Of a stretch of 20,000 nucleotides of DNA, positions 7,768 through 17,300 are shown one piece after another. Source of the stretch: Isochrysis galbana (taxonomy: Eukaryota; Haptophyta; Isochrysidales; Isochrysidaceae). Numbering within the stretch: the first letter of the stretch is position 1; every line of letters starts with the position of its first letter. The translations under genes and the position numbers were made by a program. The DNA lies in the NCBI GenBank assembly GCA_018136815.1, contig CM030937.1:5610026-5630025 (forward strand). Direction: 5' to 3'. The notes beneath the pieces are model-generated. The model made no database searches. It saw nothing but the letters and a program-made list of their open reading frames with translations, and was not told the origin of the DNA.

Positions 7768-9912
7768 ATGACTGAGATCGCCGCATGGCCTGATGGGCCG
7801 GCATTGAGCGACCGGCTCTCTAGGACATCGGTGGACAGGAAGGCAATAGCTGTTGAGGCCGGTCTCAAACGAGGCAAGAGCTTGGTCATGCAACTTGTCT
7901 CGCCGGATGGTGGGACAGAAGAGACTTCAGCAGAGGGCGCGAGGGGACGCCAATGCTGGAACGTGTGTTACTTATTCTCAAGTGGCTTTGGGCTCATCCC
8001 GTTCCTTCGTGGGCTTGCCGACGCCTTTGGTTGGTCGTACTGCCTTGCCATCATCGCTCAGTATGGCATCAACCAAGGCGCCGGCACCAGTATGCTTGCG
8101 CTTGCCGCGAAATTTTACGCTTTCTCCTCTCTGGGCATCACATCTGCGAGTTGGGGCAGGCTAAATGGTTTTGCCTCCATCCCTTGGCAACTCAAGGCAA
8201 TCTTTGGTCTCGTCTCCGACACTGTCGCGATTCGGGGCCTTCACCGCTCACCCTACCTTTTGTTTGCCGGTTCGATGGGCATCATCGGCACGCTGATGCT
8301 CACGGTCCTCCCGGTCTCCGCCCTGAACGGGCTGGTACTCGCCGTGCTACTGCTCCTTACAAACCTCAACGTGGCGATTGGCGACGTTGTCGTGGATGCT
8401 ACAGTTGCTGTGCGATGCAAGATGGCACCATCTCAGGCGGCTCAGCTCCAGTCCCTCTCATGGGGCTCTTTTGGCCTTTTTGGAGCCCTGAGCGTTGCTC
8501 TTGCTGGGTATTTGATCGAGTATGCCTCGCCGCAACTTCCCTTTGCCATCGCCACCCTGTGCTCCTCCACGATCCTTCTACCCGCCTCCCTTGGTTGGCT
8601 CGAACGGCGTCACAGGCCTGCGTGGCCGATGGTGCGCTGCGTCGCTCGCAAGTTGTGCAGTCACAGTACGGGCAGGATCGTGCTGCTAGCGGCGCTCGTC
8701 GTGGGCATTTACTCTATCGCCCTTGGAGTAGTCCAGATGGTCCTCGGATCCACGCAGCCGATGGCAGTCGCCGTAACAACGGTGGTGGGTAACTTTGGCC
8801 TGTGCGCGCTGCTCTACTCCATTCTGAGGTGGGTGGATACAACGATGGCTAAGGCCATTCTCTTCGCCTTCCTCCGCGGAGCAATCGTCCCATCGACCGA
8901 AATCATCTTCGAATGGGCCCACGACCCTGTGGGCGGCGATTTGCGTTGTTTGAGCGAGTCCGAGTGCGAGGCGCTCTTGGCTCAACCTGTGACGAACTCC
9001 TCGAAGATGCTGCGGCACAATGACGAGATGCCTTTGCTCCCGCCGTTCGGAGCTGGTCAGACTGACGGCTTGCCATGCGGCTGGGCGCGAGCGCGAGGGA
9101 TGCCCTGTTTGCCCCCCGTGCTATTCAGCTGGTCGTATGTCGCCGGGATGCTCACCATCGTCGGCGGCACTGTGTTGTACTCGTCCGTGTTCGTTTCATG
9201 GCGTTTCCGCTCCATCTTGGCCGCAGCGCACGCGCTCCTCGCCTTGGCGGGATTGATCGATCTCCTCTTCGTCACGCGCGCCAACGTCGGCTGGATGCCG
9301 GATTGGGTGCTATTCCTATTCGGCGACGCCGTCTTCGTGGGCCTCGTCGACCGCTTGGGTGACATGGCCTTCTTCATTTTCTCCGCCAAGCTTTGCCCGC
9401 CCTCCGTCGAAGGCTCGATGTTTGCGCTTCAAATGGGTCTCTCGAACTTTGGCAATCACGCCGGACTTTACCTAGGAACCGCGGTGCTTGAGATGTTTTA
9501 CCCTCAGCTCCAAGCGCCAGATTACTCGGGGCTAGCCTCCTACATAACGTTACGTTCGGCCTTGCGCGCTTTGCCCATATTACTCGTGCCGGTGCTCGTG
9601 CCTCGTGGCCGGCCGAACGACTCTTCTAAAGACATCGGCGCCGGAGCTGCCATCGTGGACGATCCAGAGGAGGAGGGAGGCGCCGACGACGAGACTGGCG
9701 GTGGCGGCGATAATGGCTGCGAGGACAATGTTGGAGCGAAACCGAGCATAGAGTTGGCTAAGAAGGCGGAAATCACTGAACCCGAAAAGGACGAGCTCGG
9801 CCTGATGCGGGTGAACGTTGGGCTGCCCGTCGATGATGGGGATGCAACCACATCTGCGTCCACCAAAAATAGCACGGGCGCGGTCGTGCAACTCGAAGTC
9901 TGCTCAGTTTGA
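7768..9912 (+). CDS. Folate-biopterin transporter (FBT/BT1) family membrane protein
   Basis: The predicted protein has 714 aa without introns. The ATG at 7768 is the first in frame; the frame extends 17 codons further to a GTG, which is not a likely start. After a ~65-residue polar N-terminus there are about 12 hydrophobic segments. Family motifs are clear: IPWQLKAIFGLVSD (138-151) followed by HRSPY (159-163), an acidic membrane motif GDVVVDATVA (205-214), and AQLQSLSWGS (225-234). The family (BT1 of Leishmania, plastid FT1 of plants) carries folates or pterins with protons across the plasma, plastid or other membranes. A large non-membrane loop around residues 385-455 contains five cysteines (C388, C394, C439, C448 visible) and may be disulfide-linked. 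The C-terminal ~100 residues are acidic and Gly-rich, presumably cytosolic. No organelle-targeting signal is obvious. The exact substrate is inference from the family. Confidence 0.88.
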   Translation: MTEIAAWPDGPALSDRLSRTSVDRKAIAVEAGLKRGKSLVMQLVSPDGGTEETSAEGARGRQCWNVCYLFSSGFGLIPFLRGLADAFGWSYCLAIIAQYGINQGAGTSMLALAAKFYAFSSLGITSASWGRLNGFASIPWQLKAIFGLVSDTVAIRGLHRSPYLLFAGSMGIIGTLMLTVLPVSALNGLVLAVLLLLTNLNVAIGDVVVDATVAVRCKMAPSQAAQLQSLSWGSFGLFGALSVALAGYLIEYASPQLPFAIATLCSSTILLPASLGWLERRHRPAWPMVRCVARKLCSHSTGRIVLLAALVVGIYSIALGVVQMVLGSTQPMAVAVTTVVGNFGLCALLYSILRWVDTTMAKAILFAFLRGAIVPSTEIIFEWAHDPVGGDLRCLSESECEALLAQPVTNSSKMLRHNDEMPLLPPFGAGQTDGLPCGWARARGMPCLPPVLFSWSYVAGMLTIVGGTVLYSSVFVSWRFRSILAAAHALLALAGLIDLLFVTRANVGWMPDWVLFLFGDAVFVGLVDRLGDMAFFIFSAKLCPPSVEGSMFALQMGLSNFGNHAGLYLGTAVLEMFYPQLQAPDYSGLASYITLRSALRALPILLVPVLVPRGRPNDSSKDIGAGAAIVDDPEEEGGADDETGGGGDNGCEDNVGAKPSIELAKKAEITEPEKDELGLMRVNVGLPVDDGDATTSASTKNSTGAVVQLEVCSV

Positions 9913-12240
9913 TCGCATGCCCGCAAATGTGTGAGCCGAATTTCCAGCATTGTTGATATGTGGAGTATTGTGACGAGCAAGAGGCGGCGAGGTCGTAAAG
10001 AGCTCTGGTCTAGTCATTGTTGGCGCCTCAACGGACAATGTTTGGTTTTAGAGAATTACGAGGTGCAACCACCGAAGCAAGAGCAGAATCCTCCAAGTGA
10101 ATTGATCCACCATATGTATACATACAGCAACTCGCGAAGTCAAAAGAATTCAAAAGCTAAGATCGCAATTCGTACGTCGACGAATGTCATCTTGGACCTT
10201 GGAAATGGAAATAACATCTTAGAATTAAAAATGTAAATGTCCGCTACGTGTGCGGCGTGAATGGAGCAGGGTGCTTGCGCTACTCCCTCCGTACGGTTGC
10301 GCAAACGCGTAGTCTTAAAGACTACCGTGTAGTCTTCGGAGGGGGGGGGAAGACAACGGAAAATGTTAGCCTCATTGCCGCCTCATTATCAACGGCCAAA
10401 GCCTCGCCACGGTCCGCCCCCCTCCCCCTGAGAGTCTCCCCTATCATCTCCTTGCTTTGGGTGCCCAGGTTTGCCCTGACAACCCACTTAACAGCGCCCG
10501 ACAGCCGTGGGGTTAGCAAGTGCTCGGGCGCCTGGCAAGCGCGCCGAGCGATTCCATAATTGGTATCCTTGCGGAGACCCCAAGCGATCGGGTCGCGGGG
10601 GCACCCAGCGTAGTTGCAGCGCACATTACAATCCCGCTGGTTGTGTGCCAGATTGCACGCCCTGTAATGACGTTGCGAGTGTGCGCGTGTGCGTGATCAC
10701 CTTCAGCGTCTGGAGTTTGCGTTGCGCGTTGCGCGACGGCGACGGTGATCTGCCGCACTTCCGATCGATCAAAATTTTGCATCAATGGCGTCGAGCGTCA
10801 CATACTTGTGATGTTTGTGCGTAGCATGGCCCGTGCGATGTCATGTGAGCGACCAACGGTCATATCAAGCCTATATGACCGTGATAATAGAGGTCAAAAC
10901 AAACGTATTTGAATGATAGGATCAACGAAAATAAAACACTTGATTCTCCCGTAAACGCCCGGTTTCTTCTGTGCTCAAGTCGACTGTGAAGAGGGCTTCT
11001 TCGGACTTCGGTCCACTGCGATGGCGCCTCGGAGAGGGGTGTCCGATGGGCCACCGGCCAGGGCTCCTCTGGAAGGCAGGCCAGAGGGATCGAGATGGCC
11101 GGGCCTGCATCGGCATGGGTGCGCTGCCTACTCCCGTCGCGGTCCAGGTGGGGTCCATCGCGTTGGCGATCGTCCAGGGGCCGGCAAATGCCGGCCTCTC
11201 GCTGTACGAGACGCCCTCGTCAGCATGCCAGCTGGTGTGGGGGGGCAGCAATTCGTTGTGAGGGCTCTTTTTTGGCGTCAGGCCTCGGATTCTGGTCTAA
11301 GGTGGCCGCAGGCGCCGCGGAAGCACCCGCGCGCGGGCGCCATGTACCCCCACTGCAGGTCGCGTTGCCAGCGCTCGAAAGGGCCTCTGGGGCCCGACTT
11401 CAGTAGGCCATAGCGAGCGTGATTTCGTCGCTCGCGGGTAGATCCCTGCGGCAAAGTAGTAGGGAATGCCGAGTAGGGCCCCAATCCACTGGGTCGAGCG
11501 TCTTAGGTGCCCTGTGAGTCTGTATGTGTGAATCTGCCCGTGGGTCGTTGAACGTCAATGACCGTAGTCTTCAACATTCGTATACAAAAAAATCGCTTTT
11601 CGCGTTCGAGATTTTCGGTTTCAAGATGGGGATCTATTAGATAGCGACTGTTTTAGGTGTCTGGGCACAATAAAAAATTCTAGGATGCTAATATGACGTA
11701 GTTCCAACACTGCGAAGTCGTTGTCTTTAAAGCTACCGGTAGTCTTCGTTGCGCCCCTTCTACCGCGTACCCCTACTACCCACCCGTACCTACTAACTTC
11801 CCCTACCCCTACCCTTCGACTCCCCCAACTAAGTTTATACTTAGTTCACATGGGGGATGCGCCTCGTGCTCTCCCCCTCAGGCTCCAATTCCCCTCCGGG
11901 GGCCTGTCGGTCACCCTCACTCAGACTCTGTCTTCTGGCATGAGCTGAGCAATCACCATCCTGACCCAGACCTCCAGTGGGCGCGGGTCAGGAGGCGCAA
12001 TCCTTGGCCCACATGGGCCTGCACTCGTACTGACCTTCCCCCCCCCCCCTCCTGGTCACCAGGCGGACGGGAGACTGAGGAGGGCGCCCAAGGCCAGCGA
12101 GGCACACGAGGGCGCGAGGGAGAGGCAGGAGAGGCGTTAGGGTTGAGCCCCAGGCCCTCCTCTGCCCCCAGAGCTGCCCTGCTGGCCATCTGGGAGCCCC
12201 CTCACTCAGGACCCCCTAAGAGCAGGTCGAGGCGCGCGCC
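9913..12240. other. Long region without a convincing gene
   Basis: 9913-10240 is lower in GC and contains an open but featureless frame; it is probably the 3' UTR of the transporter plus flank. Around 10860-10950 and 11580-11710 there are AT-rich patches. Between 10955 and 11490 overlapping frames stay open on both strands (Trp/Arg/Pro-rich), which may be a decayed element, but I recognise none of them. 11750-12240 is C-rich low complexity, including an 11-base C run near 12039-12049. Confidence 0.5.
10309..10325. repeat. Inverted repeat of GTAGTCTT around one A
   Basis: GTAGTCTT, then A, then AAGACTAC is a perfect 8-base inverted repeat. GTAGTCTT recurs at 10329-10336, about 11563-11570 and about 11739-11746, the last two also followed by C. 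A TACTCCCTCCGT sequence, the form of a Stowaway/mariner MITE end, lies just upstream at about 10280-10291. Confidence 0.55.
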
Positions 12241-12446
12241 ATGGGCACGCGCCGCAGGAGAGGTCGAAGAGAGAGTGGAGTGTGGGAGTGCGGAACTCGT
12301 CGGTCCCCGAACCGGGGATTCAACGATAACCGCTCCCCGTTTATTTACGTTGGTAAATATACGGGCGGAGGTGAGGGGGTGGCGACAAGTGGAAGATGGA
12401 AGAGCGGAGGGAGCGGCGCAAGTGCGCTCAGGGGAGCCCTCTCGAA

Positions 12447-12509
12447 GTAAGGTTCCCCGGGCGCCGTCGCTTATTCTGCGGAGAACTGCTAGGGCAGGCT
12501 GGCTTGCAG
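12447..12509 (+). other. Candidate 63-base intron in the recombinase gene
   Basis: The donor GTAAGG at 12447 and acceptor TTGCAG ending at 12509 enclose a TAA (12448-12450) and a TAG (12490-12492) that otherwise block the frame between ATG 12241 and the core-binding domain. The phase fits. An alternative acceptor GGGCAG ending at 12497 keeps the same frame. The exon 1 peptide is Gly/Arg-rich and not recognisably conserved, so the model is weak. Confidence 0.35.
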
Positions 12510-13506
12510 CTGGACGGGAGGAGCCACGGCGGCGCGGCTGGCCGCTCAAGCCCGAGAGAACGCGACGTCTTACGCCTACGATAGACACTGGACGAGCTTC
12601 ACCACATGGTGCGAGGAACAGCACCTCAGCCCGCTCCCAGCGACACCGCAGATGGTGGCCGCTTACTTAGGCTACGTCGCCGAAAAGGGTACGGTGGCGG
12701 CGGCCAGCCTGCAACCGTACCTCTCGGCCATCAACTCCATGCACGCGGACTTTGGCTTTGATAAGCCAGCCCAAGGCCACCTTGTAGCGCTCGTGCGCAG
12801 AGGTATGGCCCGTTCGCAAGCCCGCGCGCGCACCATCAACACTCGCATCCCCCTCCCGGCGGAGGCGGTATCGCGCATTCTGACGGGCGCACAGCAGTCG
12901 CTGTCCCTGCCAGACTTGCGAGAGCATCTGGCCATCGCCTTAGCTTACTTGTTCATGGGCAGGCAGGACTCGACTACGCTACTCGCCACCTCAGACTTCG
13001 GGCTGGACGGGCGATTCATGTGGCTGCGCCTCACGGAGAAACAGCGCAAACACCTAGGGACTCGGCGCGTGATCCGCATTCCCATTCATCCACCGCCATC
13101 GCAAGGAATCCCGTCGCAAGTGCCCCTGGTCGTCCAACTCGCCCGCCGCTTCTTGGAGCTCAAAGCGCAACAAGGAGGGTGCACACCCTTTTTGTTCCAG
13201 CTCGCAGGAGAGCGGCCACCCACCATCGCTCACATGTCCAAATGGGTAGCCCACACATTAGGTAGGTACGGCATCGTAGCACCGGCTGGCTTCGCGTACC
13301 TAGGGCACTCGCTCCGATCCGGCGCTTCATCGGCGACCGAGGCCATCAAGGTTCCCCGGGCCCGAGCCGACTGGCTCGGAGGCTGGGCGCCTCGCACAAC
13401 CACTAGGGAGAAGCATTACATTGACCCCACAGTAGGCCCGTCGACGGCGGCTTTCGCCCTCTTCGGTGGGTTGTTGGACCACGCCTATTCCATCGAGAAT
13501 GTCTAG
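12493..13506 (+). CDS. Tyrosine recombinase (mobile-element type) with complete catalytic set
   Basis: The frame is open from 12493 to TAG 13504-13506. Counting from the in-frame ATG at 12652, the catalytic residues are R104 (GRQDSTTLL), K130 (LTEKQRKH), H219-x-x-R222 (LGHSLRSGASS), W245 (GGWAPRTT) and nucleophile Y256 (KHYIDPT). All are present and ordered as in phage-integrase-fold recombinases. Sequence before that ATG (YDRHWTSFTTWCEEQHLSPL, from ~12571) is a typical core-binding domain start, so translation begins earlier. One model starts at ATG 12241 (good context GCCATGG) and removes a 63-base intron 12447-12509 (GTAAGG...TTGCAG) that contains the in-frame TAA, giving 400 aa. Elements with such genes include Cryptons, Ngaro/DIRS-type retroelements and large DNA elements. 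No reverse transcriptase is recognisable nearby, so a Crypton-like element or a relic is likeliest. Confidence 0.82.
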   Translation, partial: GRLACSWTGGATAARLAAQARENATSYAYDRHWTSFTTWCEEQHLSPLPATPQMVAAYLGYVAEKGTVAAASLQPYLSAINSMHADFGFDKPAQGHLVALVRRGMARSQARARTINTRIPLPAEAVSRILTGAQQSLSLPDLREHLAIALAYLFMGRQDSTTLLATSDFGLDGRFMWLRLTEKQRKHLGTRRVIRIPIHPPPSQGIPSQVPLVVQLARRFLELKAQQGGCTPFLFQLAGERPPTIAHMSKWVAHTLGRYGIVAPAGFAYLGHSLRSGASSATEAIKVPRARADWLGGWAPRTTTREKHYIDPTVGPSTAAFALFGGLLDHAYSIENV

Positions 13507-13567
13507 GCGCGCCCAATGCTCTCTCTCTCTCTCTCTTCTTCCGTCGTACACGACGAGGGGGTCGGAT

Positions 13568-13617
13568 GGCAAATACACCCATTCGTGATAGAAGCTAGAC
13601 TCGAGCGAGTGCGAATG
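13568..13617. repeat. Direct repeat, copy 1 (50 bases)
   Basis: This stretch starts GGCAAATACACCCAT and ends GACTCGAGCGAGTGCGAATG. It is repeated at 13776-13825 with 46 of 50 bases identical, offset by 208 bases. It begins 61 bases after the recombinase stop codon. Confidence 0.85.
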
Positions 13618-13775
13618 TGAGGTTTCACAGTAACCCCCGTTCACACCGCGTCAGGGGTCTAGACTTCTCTCTCGGCTTTCGCTCTCCGCTCTCCCTACCC
13701 GACCCACCCATCACCCATATCCGCCATATGTTAGGCTGTGCGTGTGCCTTAGGAAGATTTAAGATTATCCTATAA

Positions 13776-13825
13776 GGCAAATACACCCATCAGTGACAGA
13801 AGCTGGACTCGAGCGAGTGCGAATG
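13776..13825. repeat. Direct repeat, copy 2 (50 bases)
   Basis: This is the second copy of 13568-13617, with four substitutions. It is followed within 8 bases by the palindrome at 13833-13846, whose half ATTCGC/GCGAAT resembles the GCGAATG end of the repeat. Confidence 0.85.
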
Positions 13826-13832
13826 AGTGTTA

Positions 13833-13846
13833 GCATTCGCGAATGC
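13833..13846. repeat. 14-base perfect palindrome GCATTCGCGAATGC
   Basis: The sequence is its own reverse complement. Each half contains the GCGAATG motif that ends both copies of the upstream direct repeat, so the area holds GCGAATG in several orientations, as expected for a recombinase or other protein-binding site cluster. Function is inference. Confidence 0.6.
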
Positions 13847-13849
13847 GAC

Positions 13850-14346
13850 ACCCCTAGCAGGACATAACAGTTCTTGATAAGTGGCATCACTGACTCTTAC
13901 CTCTTACTCACCCTCCCTCCTCTCAGATCACGGATCGAAGCAACGCGCGCGACCCTCCCCTCTCCCAGCGATTCCGCGAGAACGAACCTGGGGGAGGGGA
14001 TGGTGATCGGTTAGGGCGGGTACTAGTTAGGAGCAACATAAGCACTCTGAGGGTCACTCTGCCACACGTCGTGCACGTATAGCGGTTAGCGGCTAGTTTT
14101 GTAAAGGTTTTTATGTATGTGCTATGGCGGTGCGCAATTTGCGCTTTGCTGCAGCAGAAAACCGAGACTGCCGGCTGCTTGCGTGCTAGCACGCCATGGT
14201 CATAACGCGTCGCTCACGAAATATGCACAGGCGCGCCTTCGACGCTTGGGTCGCTATTCGCAGCTATAGCCCAAACGGCAGCATCGAGCCCAAACCCAAC
14301 TTAACATATGCGCTGTGATCCCGCCCTATCTACGACGCGCCCGTAA
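13850..14346. other. Intergenic between convergent recombinase and acetyltransferase-bromodomain genes
   Basis: No coding pattern was seen. It should contain the 3' UTR of the minus-strand gene that ends at 14347. The only sizeable frame (13923-14192 minus) lacks family features. Confidence 0.5.
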
Positions 14347-17300
14347 CTAGGTAGAAACGTCGGAGACAGCCGCGCTACTCGAGGGCGTACCCTCTGCTCT
14401 CTGGAGAGTGGCGGCTTCAGCCTCAGCCTCCCTCTTTGCAGCAGCTGCTTGGATTGGTTCGAACTTTTTGTCCGCAAAGGCTTTGAGGGTGGCCGCCAAT
14501 CTATATATGGGGCTCCCATTTCGGTTATACAACATTGCATTGGCCCATACGAGTTGGACGTCATCGACAACCGCGTCGAGAGACGAGTTATACTTGCCCT
14601 CGCGTAGCTTGCGCTGGACGGTCCCAATGTCCATCGGGTGTTTAACTATCTGTGGGTAGTCGTGCAGTCCCAGTCCTCGCCAGTCCACTGGCTCGGCGAA
14701 GACTTTGGCATTCTTCTGCTTCAAGATTTGCTCGAGCACGCCCGCCGCAGCGGCCATGGGATCTGTGCTGCTATCTTCTCCGGGACCCTTCTTCTTGGTC
14801 TTCTTCTTGTTGATGAGCTCGCACTGTTCCTCAACCCAGCCAGGTGGTGCGCGACCCAGGATGTCCCACTCCTCCGTGTCGGCATTCGCTTTTGTCTTGA
14901 TCATCTCGTACGACTCCATGATATGACACCTTCATGAGACGCGGCATGAGTAGCGGCCATGGTGGCATTAGAGAGAGGGGCGCAAGACATGCAGGAGCAG
15001 GCCGTCATCGCCGACATCTTTTGCGTCCCAGTGGCAAGGGTACCTTACCTGCCCGCCCCTACATCAATCTCGCCTCCCTGGTCCTCCGGAACGAGCATCC
15101 AGCGCGGCCGCCCATTCGCAACGTGCCCGTCGGGCGAGGGCTTGGTGAAGAACCCCCGCTGCTCGAGCGGGGCAACGCGGCACCACTGCAAGTCCGGAAG
15201 ATACGTGAGGACGTACCAGTACTCGTACGGCGCGTCCTCGCCATCAATTTGCACAACCCGGTTCACCATGTGCAGCTGCGGGGGCGAGGGCGCCTCGACA
15301 ACTGGGGCCTCCTCGACCTCATCGAGAGGCTTTACCTGCATGGTTAAGTGCGTGCAAGGCGCTGCGTCGGAACGTGAGACGGTCAGTGAAGGTGGGGCCG
15401 TTGCCACGCCGTCGCACCTGTAGCCATGTGTCCTTCTTCAGCCACGCGGAGAGCTGCAGGCCCTTGAGCCGCGAGGCGTTGAGGTCTCGCAGGTAGCGCG
15501 GGTCCAATCCTAAGGCCTCGGCCTCCTTCTTGAAGGGCTTGTCTTCCGTCACCTGTCCGACGGCCAAGCGTCGGGCATCCGATCAGAGGCATAGCGATGC
15601 ATATCGATGCATAGCGGCGCTCTGATTTCGAGCGCGGTGCGGCGGTGCGGCGGCCTGGCAAAGGCCTCGCGGCATTGGACCCGCGGGATTGGCTGGGGGC
15701 TTGGTGCGGCCTTAGGAGGCGGCGCCAAGTACGGGCATCACTCCAAGGCCCACACAGGGCCCGAGCGCCGGCGCGTCCATCGCGGGCAGTGTGTAAGCAG
15801 ACGCAAGATTACACGGGAGGTAGCCCACCTGATGCCACGCAGATGCCGCAAGCGTCGCTTTGCGCTGCTCTGCGGCCGCCTTGGCGTCCTCGATTGCTTG
15901 TATGAAGGCGGCCCGCTTGCCACTCGGTCTCACTGGTGGACGCTCATCAAGCATGATCTTCTTCGATCTTTCGATGATGGAGTCGGGCTCAGGTGGCCGG
16001 CGCTTGGAGTGAGGGGTGAGGCGACGGGCCATCATGTAAGACGGCTCTGCGTGCTCAGGGTTGTCGTCGGGAAATGTCCAGTGGCAGTATTCATCCGATT
16101 CGTATTCAACATGCCGAATCTGGAGGCGTGTGCCCTGCAAGAGCTCCGAGGACACCTGCAGACGTGCGCGAATGTGGCGTGGTCGACGCAGGCGGCCTCG
16201 CGGTGGGCCTAGATGGCGAGAAGCGCACGGAAGGCCGTGGGGCGCGGCCTTACCCATCCCTTGCCACCCCGCCATCCTCAGCCGCTCCCCTGACCGCATG
16301 CTCAAGCTTTAGTTGGACAAGCCCGAAAAATCCCGGCGCTGTGCGTGCACCCTCCTTCCGCCCGCCACCCGGATGAGCTGGCGGCGCACCTGCAAACCCT
16401 TCAGCTCAGGCCGTCCTAAGTTCCTGCGAATTAGCTCCTTGGGCTCGATGCCTAGCTCCTTGGCGCACTCCTTGAATGGCATGTCGTCAGGCACGACGTA
16501 CCACTCGTGGTGCATCCGGGCAGACTCTTCACGCACCTCTCGGAGGCTGCGCTTCACGGGGATGAGCAGTCTGGTGTCCTTCTTGAGCACGGTATCCTGG
16601 GAAAGTTTTGGTATCCGCGCGGCGTTCAAGAAGATGAGGTCGAACAGCGGCACCCCCAACCGCGTAGCAAGTTCGCCCAGGGTCTCATCGCCTTGCTCCA
16701 CACGGTGCGTCACGTGCGCTGAGGCCACGGGCTCGCTTTTGGCCGGTGGCGCCTTCGCTTTGCGCTTCGTGCCGCCGCCGGCCTTGCCACCTCGAGCGTG
16801 CTTGCTCTTAGGCCGCCACTCGCCGTCATCCTCCCCTTCTCCCTCACCCTTATCCTCCCGCTTGCGAATCGTCACGGCGCCCACGCGTACGAAGCCCATC
16901 CGCTCATAAAAAGGGATGGAGCCGTCGGTCGCCTGCGCAATGATATACTCATACGGCGAGTCCTCAGCTTCGCACTCCTCGATGATCAGCTGGACGAGCC
17001 AGCGGCCGCAGCCAAGCGCGCCCAGCAGTGAAAGCTCGGCAATCCGCGGCCAGACCACGCCCTCGTCGTCGGGGTCGCCCGCGTGCAGCTGTGCCTGCAG
17101 CTCAACAGCGAGGCTTCCATCTTCGTCGATTGCCGCAAGGTCGTTGTGGTCGCGCAGGTCGAGCGCCGGATTGAGTGAGTCCCAGCGAAAGTTGCGATGC
17201 CAGGTCGTGAATGTCGTGCATGTCGCAAAACCCTAGATATGGGAATCAGCAAAAGGTTCGACTCGTGCGGCACGAGCACAATGGATAAATATGAACGGAC

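Noticed and set aside
7953-8792. 279-codon + frame inside the FBT gene
   Set aside because: It is an out-of-frame shadow of a clear membrane protein with family motifs in the main frame.
12143-12670. 175-codon Arg-rich + frame overlapping the start of the recombinase
   Set aside because: Where it overlaps the core-binding domain it is out of frame, and its content is basic low complexity.
17250-17290. GGTTCGA-containing stretch resembling a tRNA T-arm
   Set aside because: No matching T-stem, anticodon or D-arm around it, and it lies inside a well-supported intron.
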